A stretch of 64,000 nucleotides of DNA. Source: Sphaerisporangium siamense (lineage in GTDB: Bacteria > Actinomycetota > Actinomycetes > Streptosporangiales > Streptosporangiaceae). Of the stretch, positions 14,501 through 21,219 are shown in pieces (the stretch's first letter is position 1; every line of letters starts with the position of its first letter). The position numbers and the translations under genes are program-made. The stretch is from assembly GCF_014205275.1 (NCBI RefSeq), contig NZ_JACHND010000001.1, positions 4,774,001 through 4,838,000 of the forward strand. Direction: 5' to 3'. The notes below the pieces were generated by a model, which saw only the letters and a list, made by a program, of their open reading frames with translations, had not been told where the DNA came from and ran no database searches.

Positions 14501-15043
14501 CTACTGGGGCCGGCGCTGCGCGCGATCCTGCGTGACGCTCTCCCTGAGCGTCCGCCTAGCTCGCTGAACTGTCTCCCGCATGGCGCTCCCGTAGGAGAAT
14601 CCAGCGTCCGGCGAGGGCCGCTGCCGAGGGCAGGCGAGCGTCCGCTGCGGGAGCCGCTTGTAGGGCACCTCGAACCAGATCGTCCGCTCAGTGCGGGCAT
14701 CACAGATGCCCCACTGCTGAGCGGTGCTCCTCACGATCCTGAGCCCTCGGCCGCTCTCGGCCAGAGGGTCGTTGAACATCCGGGGAAAGTTCTCGCCGCC
14801 CGCGTCCGTGACATCCACGTGAATCAGATCTCCACAATCAGCGAGAGCGAGTGTGATCCGGCCGCCAGCGCGCGAATCGGAGTGCAGCGAAGAGTTCGTC
14901 ACAAGCTCGGAAGCCAACAACGTCACATCATCCAGGGCTGGGTGGTCCTTTCCGAGCGTCGCCCTGACATAGTCACGAGCGGCCTTCGGCGCTTCTCTGG
15001 ACCCGACTAGATGAGTTACGCCTAATAGGCTTCCTGTCCGCAT
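14501..15043 (-). CDS. HATPase_c anti-sigma-factor-like ATP-binding protein
   Basis: Product of 180 aa from ATG 15043. The GHKL ATPase shows LASELVTNSSLHS (N box, ELVTN near residue 46), VTDAGGENFP (G1-like) and SGRGLRIV (G2-like). These RsbW-like proteins in actinomycetes commonly partner XRE-DUF5753 and DUF397 proteins (whiJ-type loci), exactly as here. They bind ATP and probably a partner protein rather than acting as sensor kinases. It is divergent from the regulator at 15,216, across a 172-base gap with a palindrome. Confidence 0.85.
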   Translation of the reverse strand: MRTGSLLGVTHLVGSREAPKAARDYVRATLGKDHPALDDVTLLASELVTNSSLHSDSRAGGRITLALADCGDLIHVDVTDAGGENFPRMFNDPLAESGRGLRIVRSTAQQWGICDARTERTIWFEVPYKRLPQRTLACPRQRPSPDAGFSYGSAMRETVQRARRTLRESVTQDRAQRRPQ

Positions 15044-15117
15044 GCGCTCGCCTTTTCGCTCGGCCGCAGGGCTGCGTGTCCCTGGGGGATTCGCCTTTCT
15101 AGATTGGCGACAGCGGT

Positions 15118-15130
15118 CTACCATCGGTAG
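15118..15130. promoter_or_regulatory. Palindromic operator candidate in the divergent gap
   Basis: CTACC-ATC-GGTAG, a perfect 5-3-5 inverted repeat between the divergent anti-sigma-like and XRE genes. It is a likely binding site for the XRE protein, by position only. Confidence 0.45.
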
Positions 15131-15215
15131 CAGAATCGACGCACTACCTCACGACAGTTCGGTGAGGATCTTGTGAGGTGGGCGGAAACTCCCCTAAGGA
15201 CCGGATGGTGGGGCT

Positions 15216-16040
15216 TTGTCCCGAAGCAACGAGATAGATCCACATGAGTCCCCACGTGCGCTTTTCGCCTTCGAGCTGCGCAGGCACCGGACCTCCGCAC
15301 ACCTCACACAAAGGCAGCTCGCCCAGCGAATAGGGTTCTCCGAGTCCATGGTCGCCATGGTTGAGTCCATGAAGCGCGTCCCCACCGAGCGCTTCGCCCA
15401 GCTCTGCGACGAGGCCCTTGGGCTTGACGGGGCCATGGCCCGTCTGTTCATGGCCACGAAGTGGCAGACGGCGCCGGAGTACTTCCGGCCGTGGCTGGAG
15501 GAGGAGCAGGACGCCACGGGCCTTCGCAGTTGGGAACCGAACCTCATCCCCGGCCTGCTCCAGACGGAACCGTACGCCCGAGAGATGTTCGCCACGGCAC
15601 CCGGCATCACCACCGAAGAGGTCGAGGAACGACTGGCCGGCCGGATGCGGCGACAGTCCATACTCAACCGGGACAAGCCCCCCATGATCGGCATCGTCAT
15701 GGATGAGGCCGTGCTTCATCGGCGGATTGGTGGGGCGGAAGTCATGCGGGCACAGCTACAGTTCATGCTCGAAGTCGCCCAGCACCCCAAAGTGACTCTT
15801 CAGATCGTTCCCTACGAGGCTGAGGCACACTGCGGGTTGATCGGCGGATTCATCATTGCGGAGAAGAACGGGGCGCCGTATGCCGCCTACGCGGACGCGC
15901 AGCCCGTTGGGCGCACGCTGGATGACCGCGAGGTAATCACGCAGCTAGCAGCCCGGTATGACGTGATCAGGGCCGAGGCCCTACCGTTCAAGCAATCGGT
16001 CAAGCTCATCAAGGAAGTGGTGAACCAACGTGACTGGTGA
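15216..16040 (+). CDS. XRE-family regulator with DUF5753 domain (whiJ type)
   Basis: Product of 274 aa. The N-terminal helix-turn-helix (about 20-75) reads FELRRHRTSAHLTQRQLAQR then IGFSESMVAMVE. The DUF5753 ligand/partner domain follows (PWLEEEQDATGLRSWEPNLI, LLQTEPYA, GRMRRQ, LHRRIGG). The family regulates development and antibiotic genes in Streptomyces with an adjacent DUF397 partner. Here it sits where a prophage immunity repressor would be expected. TTG 15216 has only a weak ribosome-binding site, and the start could be slightly downstream. Confidence 0.9.
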   Translation: MSRSNEIDPHESPRALFAFELRRHRTSAHLTQRQLAQRIGFSESMVAMVESMKRVPTERFAQLCDEALGLDGAMARLFMATKWQTAPEYFRPWLEEEQDATGLRSWEPNLIPGLLQTEPYAREMFATAPGITTEEVEERLAGRMRRQSILNRDKPPMIGIVMDEAVLHRRIGGAEVMRAQLQFMLEVAQHPKVTLQIVPYEAEAHCGLIGGFIIAEKNGAPYAAYADAQPVGRTLDDREVITQLAARYDVIRAEALPFKQSVKLIKEVVNQRDW

Positions 16041-16233
16041 CCTTCGGAGCGCCTGCTGGCGCAAGAGCACCTTCAGTGGTGACACAGGTAACTGTGTGGA
16101 GGTCGCGTCCAACCTGCCCGGCCTTCGCGCCGTTCGGGACAGCAAGGTCCCGGCCGGCCCCGCCCTGGCCGTCTCGCCGGCCGAGTGGTCGGCCTTCGTG
16201 ACCGGCCTCAAGGACGGCACGCTCAACGCCTGA
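16030..16233 (+). CDS. DUF397 protein, partner of the XRE regulator
   Basis: Product of 67 aa with the typical DUF397 sequence: WRKSTFSGDTGNCVEVA, LRAVRDSK and SPAEWSAFVTGLKDG. GTG 16030 overlaps the regulator gene by 11 bases. DUF397 proteins usually modulate the neighbouring XRE-DUF5753 protein. Confidence 0.9.
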   Translation: MTGDLRSACWRKSTFSGDTGNCVEVASNLPGLRAVRDSKVPAGPALAVSPAEWSAFVTGLKDGTLNA

Positions 16234-16258
16234 TCCCAGCCCCTCCGACAGCACCACA

Positions 16259-16286
16259 GCCCCCGCCCCCGTGGCGGGGGCTTTTT
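16259..16286 (+). terminator. Terminator after the DUF397 gene
   Basis: Stem GCCCCCGCC/GGCGGGGGC, loop CCCGT, then TTTTT. The T tract overlaps the next promoter's -35 box. Confidence 0.85.
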
Positions 16287-16314
16287 GATCTTCCTCGAAA
16301 TAGGTTGGTACGAT
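16285..16314 (+). promoter_or_regulatory. Promoter of the Lsr2-like gene
   Basis: TTGATC (16285-16290), an 18-base spacer and TACGAT (16309-16314). A direct repeat TCGAAAT at 16296 and 16314 brackets the -10 region and may be an operator. The leader to ATG 16367 would be about 45 bases. Confidence 0.5.
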
Positions 16315-16366
16315 CGAAATTCGGCTTGACCGGCTTCTTTCTTCCTGAGGCCCCGAGGGAGTGGAC

Positions 16367-16780
16367 ATGGCAACGAGAACCATTACCGTATGCGACTGGC
16401 ACAAGGGAGGGAAGGTCGAGGCGGTCCACCACAACACGTGGACCAACCTCCGCGGCGAGCCGAAGCAGAACGACCTGTGCGACGAGCACCAGCAAGAGTT
16501 CGTGCGGGCCTGGGACTGCATCGAGCAGGGCTCATCCTCGCTCGCCACCGTCTCCGGGTCGTCCAGGCGTGCTGGCAACTCCCGCAAGGCGAACCCTGCC
16601 CGCACCAGTGGGCCGAGCGAGTCCGCTCTGATCCGGGCGTGGGCCCGGTCGGTGGGGGAGGAGGTGAGCGAGCACGGCCGAGTGTCCTTCACGGTGGAGC
16701 GCAAGTGGAAACAGGCCGGTCGCCCGAACGTCCTAGCGAACTCACAAGTTACGGACCAGGGAAAACGGGGACGATTGTGA
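16367..16780 (+). CDS. Lsr2-like nucleoid protein
   Basis: Product of 137 aa. The C-terminal half contains ALIRAWARSVGEEVSEHGRV then SFTVERKW, close to the Lsr2 DNA-binding domain pattern IRxWAxxxGxxVxxRGR. The N-terminal half has VCDWH and LCDEHQQEF, a Cys-His pattern common in actinophage Lsr2-like proteins. Lsr2 silences AT-rich foreign DNA; phage copies may silence lytic genes or compete with host Lsr2. ATG 16367 is chosen because GAGGGA lies six bases upstream. Confidence 0.75.
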   Translation: MATRTITVCDWHKGGKVEAVHHNTWTNLRGEPKQNDLCDEHQQEFVRAWDCIEQGSSSLATVSGSSRRAGNSRKANPARTSGPSESALIRAWARSVGEEVSEHGRVSFTVERKWKQAGRPNVLANSQVTDQGKRGRL

Positions 16781-16831
16781 CAGAATCGGGGGATTGGACA
16801 CAGATGGTGTAAGAGGGACACAGAGGACGCG

Positions 16832-17395
16832 ATGGAAGTCGAGACTCGGAGAGTGGTTACGCCGTCACACGTGGGCCCCCGGGACCCGTTCCACCCCACC
16901 ACGGAGGTGGAGGTGATCTTGACACACTCTTCGGGAGTTGAAGTCGTCAGACAGGGCTACGAGGGCGGCTACCTCTACGAATACAAGATCCCGGACGGGG
17001 TCCCCCTGGACAAGGAGGTGTCCTACTACCTGCTCCCGCCCTTCCGAGGGCAGTTCGCACGCTCCTGGTACGAGGAAGGAGCCAACTTTTTCTCTGTTTG
17101 GCTCCAAACGGAAGACATAGACGCCGTCGTTCGAGCCAAGAGCCTCCTGCCGGAGGTCGGAATCGCGTTTTCCGAGTGTGAGCTGGTCATCGAGGGCGAC
17201 CGTTACCGGGTCGAACGTCAGAAATACCACGGCGGATGGTGCTACTACGTCACCATCGAGTTCGGCCGGCCGTGGCCGAGCCTGTACTTCTACCCCGAGA
17301 TGGCTCCCACGAGGGAGGCTCCGGTCATCGGGGTAGAGGTCGACGAGACCTGGTTCACCTCGACCTTCTGGGTGACCGACGACAAGGTCCCTTGA
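16832..17395 (+). CDS. Hypothetical protein, 187 aa
   Basis: ATG 16832 follows AGAGGA. The product is rich in Tyr, Trp and Glu, with no membrane segment. It contains VRQGYEGGYLYEYKIPDG and RYRVERQKYHGGWCYYVTIE, two related beta-rich segments that may be an internal duplication. No family recognised. It is the last gene before a 1.5-kb non-coding stretch. Confidence 0.6.
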   Translation: MEVETRRVVTPSHVGPRDPFHPTTEVEVILTHSSGVEVVRQGYEGGYLYEYKIPDGVPLDKEVSYYLLPPFRGQFARSWYEEGANFFSVWLQTEDIDAVVRAKSLLPEVGIAFSECELVIEGDRYRVERQKYHGGWCYYVTIEFGRPWPSLYFYPEMAPTREAPVIGVEVDETWFTSTFWVTDDKVP

Positions 17396-17859
17396 CCCCT
17401 TCATGGGGACCGTTCCACCTGTGGGCCGGCGGCCAGAGCTTCCCCCCGCCGGCCCGGACGCCGACTCAGGCGCCCAAGTTTCGGGGTCGCCGGCTAGGCC
17501 GCGCCCAACCCCCGTGAAGCAGCCCGCGGACTGGCCTCGATAGGCCGTCTGAGCGGGCATTTTGCCGTTCCGGGGACTTCTTTCTTCTCTCTGCGCCGCG
17601 GCGCAGTTGGCCGATCACAGCGAGTTCCCAGACTTGTACTTCGGCGGAGGAGGCAGGACCCTCGGGCTTGCGCGCAGGCGTATGTATGCACCCCCCCACC
17701 CCCGCCTGACCAGGCGCAACGCGCCGCCTCGCGCCGCCCGCTCAGCGAGAAGAAAGAACTCACATCTGCGCAGGTCAGCGCCTTCTTTCTTCTTTCTCGC
17801 GCCCGCCTCATCACGCCCTCACTCTCTGTAGTTCGCGCAGCTCACGCCCCCTTTCGCCC

Positions 17860-17987
17860 GCCTCACCTCGCCCGCTCTGCCCCGCCCTGTCCCGCTGTGC
17901 GCGCCTCGCCCCGCTGTGCGCGCTGTGCCCTGTCTTGCCCCGCTCTGTCCGCTTTGCCCCGCTCCGCCCCGCTCGCCCCCCTCGACC
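17860..17987. repeat. C-rich degenerate tandem repeat, G-quadruplex prone
   Basis: About 130 bases of units like GCCCCGCTCTGTCC, GCCCCGCTCC and GCCCCGCTCG. The + strand is strongly pyrimidine-biased. The - strand has four consecutive G4+ tracts near its end (complement of 17953-17987), a G-quadruplex pattern. Confidence 0.6.
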
Positions 17988-18060
17988 TGGGGGGAACGCG
18001 CGCGCGAGGGAGGCGGCGTTCCCGCAGGTCAGCCGCGAGTTTCCGCTCCCCGCTTGCCAA
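17863..18060 (-). CDS. Possible Arg/Ala-rich small protein, 65 aa
   Basis: TTG 18060 lies directly behind a start-associated sequence (CACAGGAGGTTGGCAG on the - strand), as in other genes of this phage. The product is basic and repetitive (RGASGAERGKADRAGQDRAQ) because it reads through the C-rich repeat. It could be a real small basic protein, or the frame could be a by-product of the repeat. Confidence 0.3.
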   Translation of the reverse strand: MASGERKLAADLRERRLPRARVPPRSRGASGAERGKADRAGQDRAQRAQRGEARTAGQGGAERAR

Positions 18061-18076
18061 CTGCCAACCTCCTGTG
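18058..18076 (-). promoter_or_regulatory. Start-associated sequence, - strand copy
   Basis: CACAGGAGGTTGGCAGTTG read on the - strand, ending at TTG 18060. It matches copy 5 in GGAGGTTGGCA. Confidence 0.5.
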
Positions 18077-18162
18077 CCAAGCTACTGCCACGCCGCAGGG
18101 CGGCCCGCCCACCAGGGCGGACGCCAGCGGCACCCCGGCCCCACAGCCGGGGGGTTGCGGAA

Positions 18163-18180
18163 GCTGCCAACCTCCTGTAC
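18163..18180 (-). promoter_or_regulatory. Start-associated sequence without an obvious start codon
   Basis: GTACAGGAGGTTGGCAGC on the - strand, 104 bases from the previous copy. No ATG, GTG or TTG follows within 12 bases, so it is either degenerate or works outside translation. Confidence 0.45.
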
Positions 18181-18273
18181 GGTGGGGACCACGCCGAACC
18201 GGGCGGCCAGCGACGAACCTGCCAGAGCGCGGGGGAGCTGGCCGAACGCCCGACCAGGCGAGGCCCCTGCCGA

Positions 18274-18312
18274 GACGCAAGAGCTTGGCAAGGGACGCAA
18301 GAGCTTGGTAAC
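18274..18312 (+). repeat. Tandem degenerate start-associated sequences
   Basis: GACGCAAGAGCTTGGCA (18274) and GACGCAAGAGCTTGGTAAC (18294) repeat at a 20-base interval. Both differ from the consensus mainly by GAGCTTGG for GAGGTTGG. No coding sequence of useful length follows. Confidence 0.5.
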
Positions 18313-18855
18313 ATCGCTCCACAAGCCCGCCCCACTGGGGGCGGCAGGGCGGGACCTCCCGCCCGGTGACTCTCCGAGCCTCCCGAGTGTGACGGGGGGC
18401 GACGGTAGGCCCGCGACTCAAGCGGGCCGCTCGGAAGCGCCACTTGAGAACTTAAGAGCCCGGACCACCGGGCGGGACGCTGCGCCCAAGGCGCGCGACG
18501 GAGCACTCCCCGTGCTAGCTGGCTCGACCAGCCGGGAAGGGAGCCAGCCGAGTCGTGCCACCTGGGAGGCGGCTAACGCACCGGGGGACGGGCCGGAGAT
18601 TGAGCCTGACTCAACGGTTTGTATCGGAAGTCGGCAATCCCGGGAGCACGACACGCGCCCCCCATTGCGGGAAATGCGGTCACTCTGAGGGCTGAACTCG
18701 ATTTAGGTCTGCGGCTACGTGCCACCTGCGCAGCGAGTGAAGTCCGGGCCCGGGGGCGTCTGCAACGCGGTCCGAAAGGTGGCCGCCTGCCCGCTCTGCG
18801 GACAAGAGGGGAAACGGGCCTCGCGAGGGGCCTGTGGTAACGGCAAGAGATCTCG

Positions 18856-18920
18856 CACCGCTTCGGCGGTGGCCACGGGGCCCGCACATGGGGTGCGGAC
18901 CCTCTGGTCACAACCGGGAG
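18856..18920 (+). promoter_or_regulatory. Structured leader, family A copy 1
   Basis: A UUCG hairpin CACCGCTTCGGCGGTG is followed by a long bulged stem (GGCCA/TGGTC closing CCGCAC/GTGCGG) and then ACAACCGGGAG, the ribosome-binding site of the secreted-protein gene at 18,927. A second copy lies at 19,253 with compensatory changes. Confidence 0.6.
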
Positions 18921-18926
18921 GTAGAC

Positions 18927-19244
18927 ATGCTGCGCAAGCTGGCAGCGGGGATCGGCCTGGCGGCCGTCACCGTGATGGGTCTGGCAGCCACCACGGGCAC
19001 CGCGAACGCGGTTCCCACCAAGCCCGCCAAGCCGAAGGTCGCCTACGCGGCCCACGGCAAGGTCAAGCAGGAAGCCTACTGGGCACTCAGCTACAACCAC
19101 CCCGGCGTGATCCTCTGCGTCACGAAGGGGGACAAGGCCGAGGCCGTCTACAAGGTCCAGAAGTACGCGAAGGCCCACCGGAAGCTGGGCTACTACTGGG
19201 GCGGCCGGGCCGCGAAGAAGTACGACCGGCTCTGCAAGGGGTGA
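18927..19244 (+). CDS. Small secreted protein
   Basis: Product of 106 aa with a clear Sec signal peptide (MLRKLAAGIGLAAVTVMGLA, cleavage likely after TANA near residue 29). The mature part is short, basic and Tyr/Lys-rich (KYAKAHRKLGYYWGGRAAKK) with two cysteines that could form a disulphide. A secreted product expressed from a prophage accessory region suggests a lysogenic-conversion or exclusion factor; this is inference. ATG 18927 follows GGGAGG in the structured leader. Confidence 0.7.
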   Translation: MLRKLAAGIGLAAVTVMGLAATTGTANAVPTKPAKPKVAYAAHGKVKQEAYWALSYNHPGVILCVTKGDKAEAVYKVQKYAKAHRKLGYYWGGRAAKKYDRLCKG

Positions 19245-19252
19245 ACGCCCCC

Positions 19253-19316
19253 CACCGCTTCGGCGGTGGCCTCGGGATCGCATCTCCGGATGCGGTCCTC
19301 AGGCCACAACCAGGAG
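19253..19316 (+). promoter_or_regulatory. Structured leader, family A copy 2
   Basis: The same architecture as 18,856: CACCGCTTCGGCGGTG, then a stem GGCCT/AGGCC enclosing CGCAT/ATGCG, then ACAACCAGGAG. The stem sequences differ from copy 1 on both strands while keeping pairing. It could also terminate the preceding gene. Confidence 0.6.
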
Positions 19317-19376
19317 TGACGGACTCGCCGGCCGCGGCCCCAAGGGGGGAGTGGGTCGGCAGGCAGGGAGCATCAG

Positions 19377-19613
19377 GTGATCGACTTCAGCTACGGCGCC
19401 TACCCCTCGGGGTTGACCGACCTGGCCATGATCGACGGCAGCGGAGAAGTCCGGGGCAGGACCGTCTGGATGGGCAGCTACCACGCTGCCTTCGCGGTCT
19501 ACGGCGACAAGATGCGCTTCGTCGGCACGGCCGAGGGCAAGCACACCGCCTTCGCCAAGATCGAGCTGTGGTACGCGGCTCAGGAGAACTACCACGCGGC
19601 CTTCGCCGCCTAG
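19377..19613 (+). CDS. Hypothetical protein, 78 aa
   Basis: GTG 19377 has a weak upstream site (GCAGGGAG at distance). The product repeats a YHAAFA motif (SYHAAFAVYG, NYHAAFAA) and is otherwise unfamiliar. There is no signal or membrane segment. It lies downstream of the second structured leader, about 60 bases from it. Confidence 0.5.
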   Translation: MIDFSYGAYPSGLTDLAMIDGSGEVRGRTVWMGSYHAAFAVYGDKMRFVGTAEGKHTAFAKIELWYAAQENYHAAFAA

Positions 19614-19622
19614 GAGGATTCG

Positions 19623-19943
19623 ATGTCCAGCTTCTACGTCACCGGGGTCAACTGGTTCCCCGAGAAGTACGTCGAGGTCGCCGGGTTTGAGTACGTGCTG
19701 AAGTGGAGCGACGGGGGAGAGCGTGGGCTTTCCCGCAAGGAGGCCGCCCGCTACTTCCGGATGGCGCGGGAGATATCCGGATACACGGACGTGTTCTCGA
19801 TCGAGCGTCGCTGGGTTTCGGAAGTGCTCCCCGTCTGCACCTGGTGCGGTTCGCGTCCCCAGGTGCTCGATTGGGACATCGACGGCCCCTACTACTCGTC
19901 GAGCTGCGACTCTGACCAGTGCAGAGGTGCGTACGGGGTTTAG
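19623..19943 (+). CDS. Hypothetical protein, 106 aa
   Basis: ATG 19623 follows TAGGAGG. It has an alpha/beta N-terminus (WFPEKYVEVAGFEYVLKWSD) and a C-terminal CTWCG with a further CDSDQC, a probable zinc site. No family recognised. A T-rich stretch (CCCCTTTTTTAG) follows the stop and may terminate transcription. Confidence 0.6.
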   Translation: MSSFYVTGVNWFPEKYVEVAGFEYVLKWSDGGERGLSRKEAARYFRMAREISGYTDVFSIERRWVSEVLPVCTWCGSRPQVLDWDIDGPYYSSSCDSDQCRGAYGV

Positions 19944-19963
19944 CCCGGCCCCTTTTTTAGCCG

Positions 19964-19981
19964 GATACAAGAGGTTGGTAG
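19964..19981 (+). promoter_or_regulatory. Start-associated sequence, copy 8 (doubled)
   Basis: GATACAAGAGGTTGGTAG is followed at once by a half copy AAGAAGGTTGGAAACC (19983-19998) that abuts ATG 19999. It is the only tandem arrangement in front of a gene. Confidence 0.75.
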
Positions 19982-19998
19982 AAAGAAGGTTGGAAACC

Positions 19999-20196
19999 AT
20001 GTGCAAGCAGGTCGAGCGGAAATGCGGCTGCAAGCTCAAGGTCAATGACTACAGGGATTTCCAGACCGTGGCCGAGGTCGATAAGTGGTGCTACGTCGCC
20101 ACGCAAATGGTGTCCAAGCTGGCTCGGGTGCGCGGAAAGCGCAGGCTCGCAGCGGAAGTCATGGACGAGATCAACGCGCACGTTCTGTTCGCCTGA
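19999..20196 (+). CDS. Small basic Cys-containing protein, 65 aa
   Basis: ATG 19999 is set by the doubled start-associated sequence. The N-terminus has CKQVERKCGCKLKV, a compact cysteine cluster, followed by a mixed helical segment. No known family. Confidence 0.6.
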   Translation: MCKQVERKCGCKLKVNDYRDFQTVAEVDKWCYVATQMVSKLARVRGKRRLAAEVMDEINAHVLFA

Positions 20197-20203
20197 AAAG
20201 GCG

Positions 20204-20252
20204 GTCCCTGGCCCGCATATGCGGGGGCAGCGCTTCAAACGCGACTGGGGAC
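20204..20252 (+). promoter_or_regulatory. Three-way-junction RNA element, family B copy 1
   Basis: The outer stem GTCCC/GGGAC encloses hairpin CCCGCATATGCGGG and the box AGCGCTTCAAACGCGAC (20229-20245), itself a GCG/CGC hairpin. A second element with the same plan and the same box lies at 21,123. A polypyrimidine element (20254) follows immediately. Confidence 0.55.
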
Positions 20253-20289
20253 ACTTCTTTCTTCTCGCACACAACCCAAGGAGTGACGT

Positions 20290-20421
20290 TTGAAACCACG
20301 CTGTTCCGCGTGTGGCGTGATGTCCGTGAAGAACACGGGTGACATGTGCTCCGACTGTCGGAAGCAGGTTCAAAAGGGAACCGGCAACCTGCTCAAGGAC
20401 CTGGGAAAGGGTCGGAAGTGA
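20290..20421 (+). CDS. Zinc-ribbon micro-protein, 43 aa
   Basis: TTG 20290 follows AAGGAG by about eight bases. CSAC near residue 5 and CSDC near residue 20 form a four-cysteine zinc ribbon, and the tail is basic (GNLLKDLGKGRK). Its stop overlaps the next start (GTGA). Confidence 0.55.
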   Translation: MKPRCSACGVMSVKNTGDMCSDCRKQVQKGTGNLLKDLGKGRK

Positions 20422-21116
20422 AGAACGAGGCGTTCGCGATCCTGATTGACGGCGGGATCATCACCGAGGATGTGCTGTTCAAGGCGCTCTGGGATGGCAG
20501 CACGATCGGGCTACACGGCCCTTGGGAGGGCTCGGATTACTCGGGCGACGACCTCAACGAGTCCAACCAGCGTTCACTCGCTCGGGACTACCCGGATTTG
20601 CTACGCGGGTACAGCCGGAGTTTCGGGCACTGCGAATACGGGCTCGAAATCGACCCCCGCGAGTTCGGCAAGTGGGCAAACCGTGAGGCCGCCGTGGATC
20701 TGGCGAAACTGCTCTCGGGCCTCAAGAACGACTGGCCGGTGTACGACGAGCAGGACAACTCGGCCTTGATCCAAGAGCGGGCCGAGGAGGCGTGGGGGAA
20801 CTACCTGCGCATGGACCTCACGCGAGAGGTGGGGGACCAGCTCGGGGCTGGCGTCTGCCTTGATGATCTCGAAGAGAAGTTCTGGGAACTGCTCTCGGAT
20901 CACGAGATCTGGCCTGAGGCCGAGGGACACCGCGACGTCATCTTTCCAGGCATCCGAGATGAGCCGTTCATTCGGGACCTAGCCAAGGCCGCGATCGAGG
21001 ACGGCGGGCTAGACCCCTGGACTATCCGCGAACTGACGGATACGGGCTACGCGATCGTCGGCGAATGGATGGCTCAGGACTTCCGCGTCCCCGATAACCA
21101 GCTCGCTCTCTTCTAG
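20418..21116 (+). CDS. Hypothetical protein, 232 aa
   Basis: GTG 20418 overlaps the preceding stop. The product is acidic and mostly helical, with many Asp, Glu and Trp (GPWEGSDYSGDDLNESNQRS; EKFWELLSDHEIWPEAEGHR). It has no signal peptide or membrane segment. I do not recognise a family. A surface rich in acidic residues would suit a DNA-mimic or protein-inhibitor role next to ardA, but this is speculation. Confidence 0.6.
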   Translation: MKNEAFAILIDGGIITEDVLFKALWDGSTIGLHGPWEGSDYSGDDLNESNQRSLARDYPDLLRGYSRSFGHCEYGLEIDPREFGKWANREAAVDLAKLLSGLKNDWPVYDEQDNSALIQERAEEAWGNYLRMDLTREVGDQLGAGVCLDDLEEKFWELLSDHEIWPEAEGHRDVIFPGIRDEPFIRDLAKAAIEDGGLDPWTIRELTDTGYAIVGEWMAQDFRVPDNQLALF

Positions 21117-21122
21117 CAGTCG

Positions 21123-21177
21123 GCCCTAGGCATGCCCGTTGAGGGCATGAGTAAGCGCTTCAAATGCGACCTAGGGC
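21123..21177 (+). promoter_or_regulatory. Three-way-junction RNA element, family B copy 2
   Basis: The outer stem GCCCTAGG/CCTAGGGC encloses hairpin CATGCCC/GGGCATG and the box AGCGCTTCAAATGCGAC (21154-21170). Only the box is conserved with copy 1. The stems differ but pair, which supports an RNA structure. Confidence 0.6.
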
Positions 21178-21219
21178 ACCTACTCCGGATTCAATCCCCC
21201 GTGCAAGAAAGGCTTTGTC

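Larger units (their letters stand above)
17396..18855. other. Long mostly non-coding region with clustered repeats
   Basis: No convincing + strand gene is visible. The region holds three copies of the CTTCTTTCTTCT element (two on + at 17577 and 17782, one on - at 17748), a C-rich repeat tract (17860-17987), two - strand start-associated sequences (18058-18076 and 18163-18180), and a tandem pair of degenerate + strand copies (18274 and 18294). It could be a regulatory or replication-origin region. One short - strand frame (17863-18060) is listed separately. Confidence 0.5.

Noticed and set aside
17811..18506. A long - strand frame across the C-rich repeat region
   Set aside because: The composition reflects the repeat only, with several competing frames. 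Only the short frame with a start-associated sequence is listed, at low confidence.
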